NCBI GenBank assembly: GCA_903917955.1
Contig: CAIXCO010000280.1
Location: forward strand, 15,530-79,529
Origin: an uncultured Chlorobiaceae bacterium
Lineage (GTDB): Bacteria > Bacteroidota > Chlorobiia > Chlorobiales > Chlorobiaceae
Length of the DNA stretch: 64,000 nt
Reading direction: 5' to 3'
Every line of letters begins with the position of its first letter. Position 1 is the stretch's first letter. Made by a program: the position numbers and the translations under genes. This document shows, in pieces, positions 61,975 through 64,000 of the stretch. The notes under the pieces were generated by a model. That model was not told the DNA's origin and made no database searches. It saw only the letters and a list, made by a program, of their open reading frames with translations.

Positions 61975-62568
61975 CTAAGAATTAACCTGATCGTCGATAC
62001 GTATCTGCTTGATGACCCCTCGGGTCTCTCTGGTGCTCTCCCTGCTTATCGACAGCAACCTTACCTTGTAACAGACAAAGGGTTGCTGTTTACCCCCCAG
62101 CGTACTCCATAAATAATTGACTTGTTCGAAGGTGAGGGAATACAGATCCAGAATGATGTGGAAATCATCAGGCAAGCCATCCACCGTCGTCACTGAATTT
62201 TGCCTAGTAAAAGAATATTTCCCCTGAAAAAAACTGATGGTGTGCGACAGGTAAATAAGGGCCTGCTCGTAATTATCAATGCAAACGGTAAAAAGGAGAT
62301 AGAGGTTGATATTGACCGGTGGATTATCGTAATGTGCCTCATTACTGTTGACAACGAATGTTCCAGGAAAGTTTTTCATGGTAGCCTCTTCCGAGAGATT
62401 GACCAAAGTAAGGAGAACATCATTGGTACTTCTCACGTCACTCTCACTCTGGCGGGAAACATTCTGCAGTATAACGGTCGGCACTGCAGCAATGCCACCA
62501 GGTTTTTCCAAACCCTTGAAATAGGAGCCAAGTTGGCCCGCAAGAAACTTTAATGCATGATAAATCAT
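61975..62568 (-). CDS. Tail cap/terminator protein, DUF4255 (Pvc16-like)
   Basis: This 197-aa protein starts MIYHALKFLAGQLGSYFKGL and has INLYLLFTVCIDNYEQALIY and LSHTISFFQGKYSFTRQNS, the DUF4255 (Pvc16 N-terminal) signature, with the later FHIILDLYSLTFEQVNYLWS followed by TLGGKQQPFVCYKVRLL. It caps the top of tube and sheath. It is the first gene of the string here, whereas in Pvc the cap gene is last. Confidence 0.92.
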   Translation of the reverse strand: MIYHALKFLAGQLGSYFKGLEKPGGIAAVPTVILQNVSRQSESDVRSTNDVLLTLVNLSEEATMKNFPGTFVVNSNEAHYDNPPVNINLYLLFTVCIDNYEQALIYLSHTISFFQGKYSFTRQNSVTTVDGLPDDFHIILDLYSLTFEQVNYLWSTLGGKQQPFVCYKVRLLSISRESTRETRGVIKQIRIDDQVNS

Positions 62569-62916
62569 GACACTGTGGGTTATCGAATGAATGGTATACC
62601 CAGCTCAATGCGACATCAGGCAGAGCCTCTCACAGATCTGTACAGATAACAACACCATTCATACTCACTGAATGGATAACGCGTACAAAAGGAAAAATGG
62701 CAAGGATAGACCGTCAGAAAAAAGCATGATACCTCCCCTCCTCATTTTTAGTGTAATTAATTTTTTACAAAAAAACAAAGTAAAATACTTGTGATGAAAA
62801 ACAGACTTCTAAGTACTTGAACAATAATAACTCATTATTACAGTAACCGCATGAGGTTGCGGGTGATTAGTCATTGAGCTTCCACTGGAAACAATGACCG
62901 CCATTCGGCAAAAGAG
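62569..62916. promoter_or_regulatory. Divergent intergenic region of the eCIS string and hipB-like gene
   Basis: These 348 AT-rich bases separate the start of the eCIS cap gene (minus) from the HipB-like gene (plus) and must hold promoters for both. A perfect inverted repeat TAATAA-CTCA-TTATTA lies at 62825-62840, and another pair (TGAATGGT near 62588, ACCATTCA near 62653) lies closer to the cap gene. The repeats could be operators; the HipB consensus TATCC-N8-GGATA was not found. No confident -35/-10 pair was found. Confidence 0.5.
62665..62727 (-). CDS. Possible 20-codon leader ORF upstream of the eCIS cap gene
   Basis: An ATG at 62727 is preceded by GAGGAGGGGAGGTATC, an exceptionally strong ribosome-binding sequence, and opens a 20-residue hydrophobic frame MLFSDGLSLPFFLLYALSIQ ending at TGA 62665-62667. 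It ends 97 bases before the cap gene start. It may be a translated leader that affects expression of the 29-kb string, or an accidental frame; only its position and ribosome site support it. Confidence 0.4.
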   Translation of the reverse strand: MLFSDGLSLPFFLLYALSIQ

Positions 62917-63246
62917 ATGGAAGCTCTGGGGCAACGCCTCAGGTACGCGAGGCTTCGCCGCCGCTTTTCCATGGAGACCGTCTGTGCAAGGGCTAACCTT
63001 TCACGTCCGACGCTCTACAAAATTGAGAACGGTGACCCGTCGGTTGCCATCGGCTTCTACGTTCTGGTGCTTCGCGTCCTCGGACTGCTTGCGAATTTGT
63101 CGTTGATCGCCAAGGAGGACGTGCTGGGCCGTCGTCTGCAGGATGAATCGCTTCCCCAGCGGAGAAGGGCGCCACGTAAAAAAGTAACAAGAGGAGGGAT
63201 TGATGGCAAAGCACTTCTCGCCACAGTTTTTTTCAAACACATCTAA
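62917..63246 (+). CDS. HTH-XRE regulator, HipB-like, 109 aa
   Basis: MEALGQRLRYARLRRRFSME is followed by ANLSRPTLYKIENGDPSVAI, a clear XRE-type helix-turn-helix (about residues 5-45), then VLVLRVLGLLANLSLIAKED and VLGRRLQDESLPQRRRAPRK, the tail of HipB-type antitoxin proteins. No hipA follows it; the only HipA-like DNA is the decayed piece at 22.6 kb. It diverges from the eCIS string across 348 bases, so it may now regulate that operon or be an orphan. The last 15 residues after APRKK may be non-native. Confidence 0.78.
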   Translation: MEALGQRLRYARLRRRFSMETVCARANLSRPTLYKIENGDPSVAIGFYVLVLRVLGLLANLSLIAKEDVLGRRLQDESLPQRRRAPRKKVTRGGIDGKALLATVFFKHI

Positions 63247-63606
63247 TCTTTTGGAAAAATACTCACTATTATTCTCCCCTCTTCCCCCAAAGCTTGCTCA
63301 TAACAGTGTTGATATCTTTTTGCGACAGCACCCGGGCGCACTCACCCCAGCGGTCATCTTCACTGTTGATGGTACTGCCCCAAGTGGTCTCAAAAATATT
63401 CGAGAGCTGCTTCCGCGTATGAAGGTGAGTCTCTGCAAGTTTGGAATACTCACATACCTTTATTTGCTGTGATCGGAAAGGCAGGAGCTATCGACTCGAA
63501 CACCGTACATCCATTTTCGATCAACAACAACAAATGTATGGAGGGGGTAAGCGTAGAAAAAAGCAACTATAGCTTCAAAAAGGCGCAGGAAATCATTATA
63601 AAATAA
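63203..63606 (+). pseudogene. Unknown small gene, apparently frameshifted
   Basis: A strong site (GAGGAGGG) precedes an ATG at 63203 that opens MAKHFSPQFFSNTSNLLEKY, continuing VDIFLRQHPGALTPAVIFTV and ELLPRMK to a stop at 63472. A second frame from 63451 to 63606 (HIPLFAVIGKAGAIDSNTVH) may be its continuation after a shift. No family is recognised in either part. It overlaps the end of the HipB-like gene and takes the place where a hipA would be expected. Confidence 0.4.
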
Positions 63607-63886
63607 CGTAACCTTGAAATAAGGCAGAGGTAGTTGCTAATTTCCAAAATTAGCTGATTTTTTATTTCCTACTACAACTGCACAGACCGGACACGTGGTT
63701 TACCTTACGACAATCGAATGTGAAACAGGGGGGTAAGTGATGTGAGAACAAGCTCACATAACAAATCGGATATAGAAGGGGGCGCCTCAGAATTCGAAAA
63801 AATCTGTACGCTAACAACAAAATGGCACTTTACCTTGTCATATTTTGATTACCGGATTTTAAAATCCAAATTCTGAGGGGATCCCC
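63607..63886. other. Intergenic stretch without recognised features
   Basis: No convincing ORF, RNA gene or terminator is seen in these 280 bases. A GAGGGG ribosome-binding sequence at the very end precedes the ATG at 63887. Confidence 0.5.
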
Positions 63887-64000
63887 ATGAACGAGAAACT
63901 TATTACGTTAGTCATCGCCATTATCGGCACGGCAACTGCATTAGTTGGGTATTCTTATCAAAAGGAATTAGAAAGAACGGCTGAAGTCATTAAGACGAGA
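63887..64000 (+). CDS. N-terminus of a membrane-anchored ORF (3' cut by window)
   Basis: ATG at 63887, six bases after GAGGGG, opens MNEKLITLVIAIIGTATALV and runs on as GYSYQKELERTAEVIKTR to the window end. The first 20 residues form one hydrophobic segment that looks like a membrane anchor or signal. Nothing more can be said; the family is not recognisable from 38 residues. Confidence 0.6.
   Translation, partial: MNEKLITLVIAIIGTATALVGYSYQKELERTAEVIKTR

Noticed and set aside
33599..62568. Reading the contractile cluster as a prophage or a type VI secretion system
   Set aside because: No capsid, portal, terminase, integrase or lysis genes, and no TssJ/L/M or ClpV; DUF4255, DUF5908, paired tubes and the AAA+ protein fit an eCIS.
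62894..63106. Alternative 70-aa frame at the start of the HipB-like gene
   Set aside because: It is offset from the frame with the clear XRE helix-turn-helix and has no family match.
1..64000. CRISPR array
   Set aside because: No regularly spaced repeats with unique spacers were seen; the tandem repeats found are all inside coding genes.

Overview
The window comes from a green sulfur bacterium (Chlorobi, Chlorobium/Pelodictyon type). This is inferred from recognising the ribosomal protein sequences and the fused str-S10-spc-alpha order; no database search was possible.

Layout. (1) 1-2473: 3' end of cysS, convergent manC-type mannose-1-phosphate guanylyltransferase, and rsmG. (2) 22409 down to 2535, minus strand: one long core translation block, rpsL-rpsG-fusA-tuf, an intrinsic terminator hairpin, then rpsJ-rplC-rplD-rplW-rplB-rpsS-rplV-rpsC-rplP-rpmC-rpsQ-rplN-[tRNA-Gly]-rplX-rplE-rpsN-rpsH-rplF-rplR-rpsE-rpmD-rplO-secY-map-infA-rpmJ-rpsM-rpsK-rpsD-rpoA-rplQ. 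(3) About 22.5-33.6 kb: accessory, scarred DNA. It holds a decayed hipA piece, a ParE-type toxin-antitoxin pair, a broken IS630 element with clear ends, a radical-SAM/glycosyltransferase operon ending in a Tat-exported Tyr/Ser-rich DUF1566 protein, remnants of an IS1634-like transposase and an Rpn-type nuclease, a Septu-like ATPase+HNH pair, and a truncated DUF4143 ATPase. (4) 62568 down to 33599, minus strand: an extracellular contractile injection system (eCIS; Pvc/Afp/MAC type) in one nearly gapless transcription unit. In order: cap (DUF4255), a 419-aa unknown, two sheaths, two tubes, DUF5908, LysM hub, VgrG-like spike, PAAR tip, gp25, two large baseplate proteins, a 1309-aa unknown in the tail-fibre slot, tape measure, a DUF4157 plus HNH-like putative effector, TPR protein, a decayed second effector-like leader, a peptidoglycan-binding/CHAP amidase and the AAA+ ATPase. 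(5) 62.6-64 kb: a divergent HipB-like regulator, decayed DNA, and the start of a membrane-anchored ORF.

Most unusual points. The operon at 25.2-29.5 kb combines two radical SAM enzymes, a small SPASM-like protein and a GT9 glycosyltransferase with an exported protein. That protein has a low-complexity Tyr/Ser segment, and its last 41 codons look like a diversity-generating-retroelement variable repeat, although no reverse transcriptase lies in the window. In the eCIS, the tape-measure gene carries in-frame 147-bp repeats, the baseplate J gene carries a G10 tract, and the amidase lies between two diverged copies of the AAA gene's 5' end.
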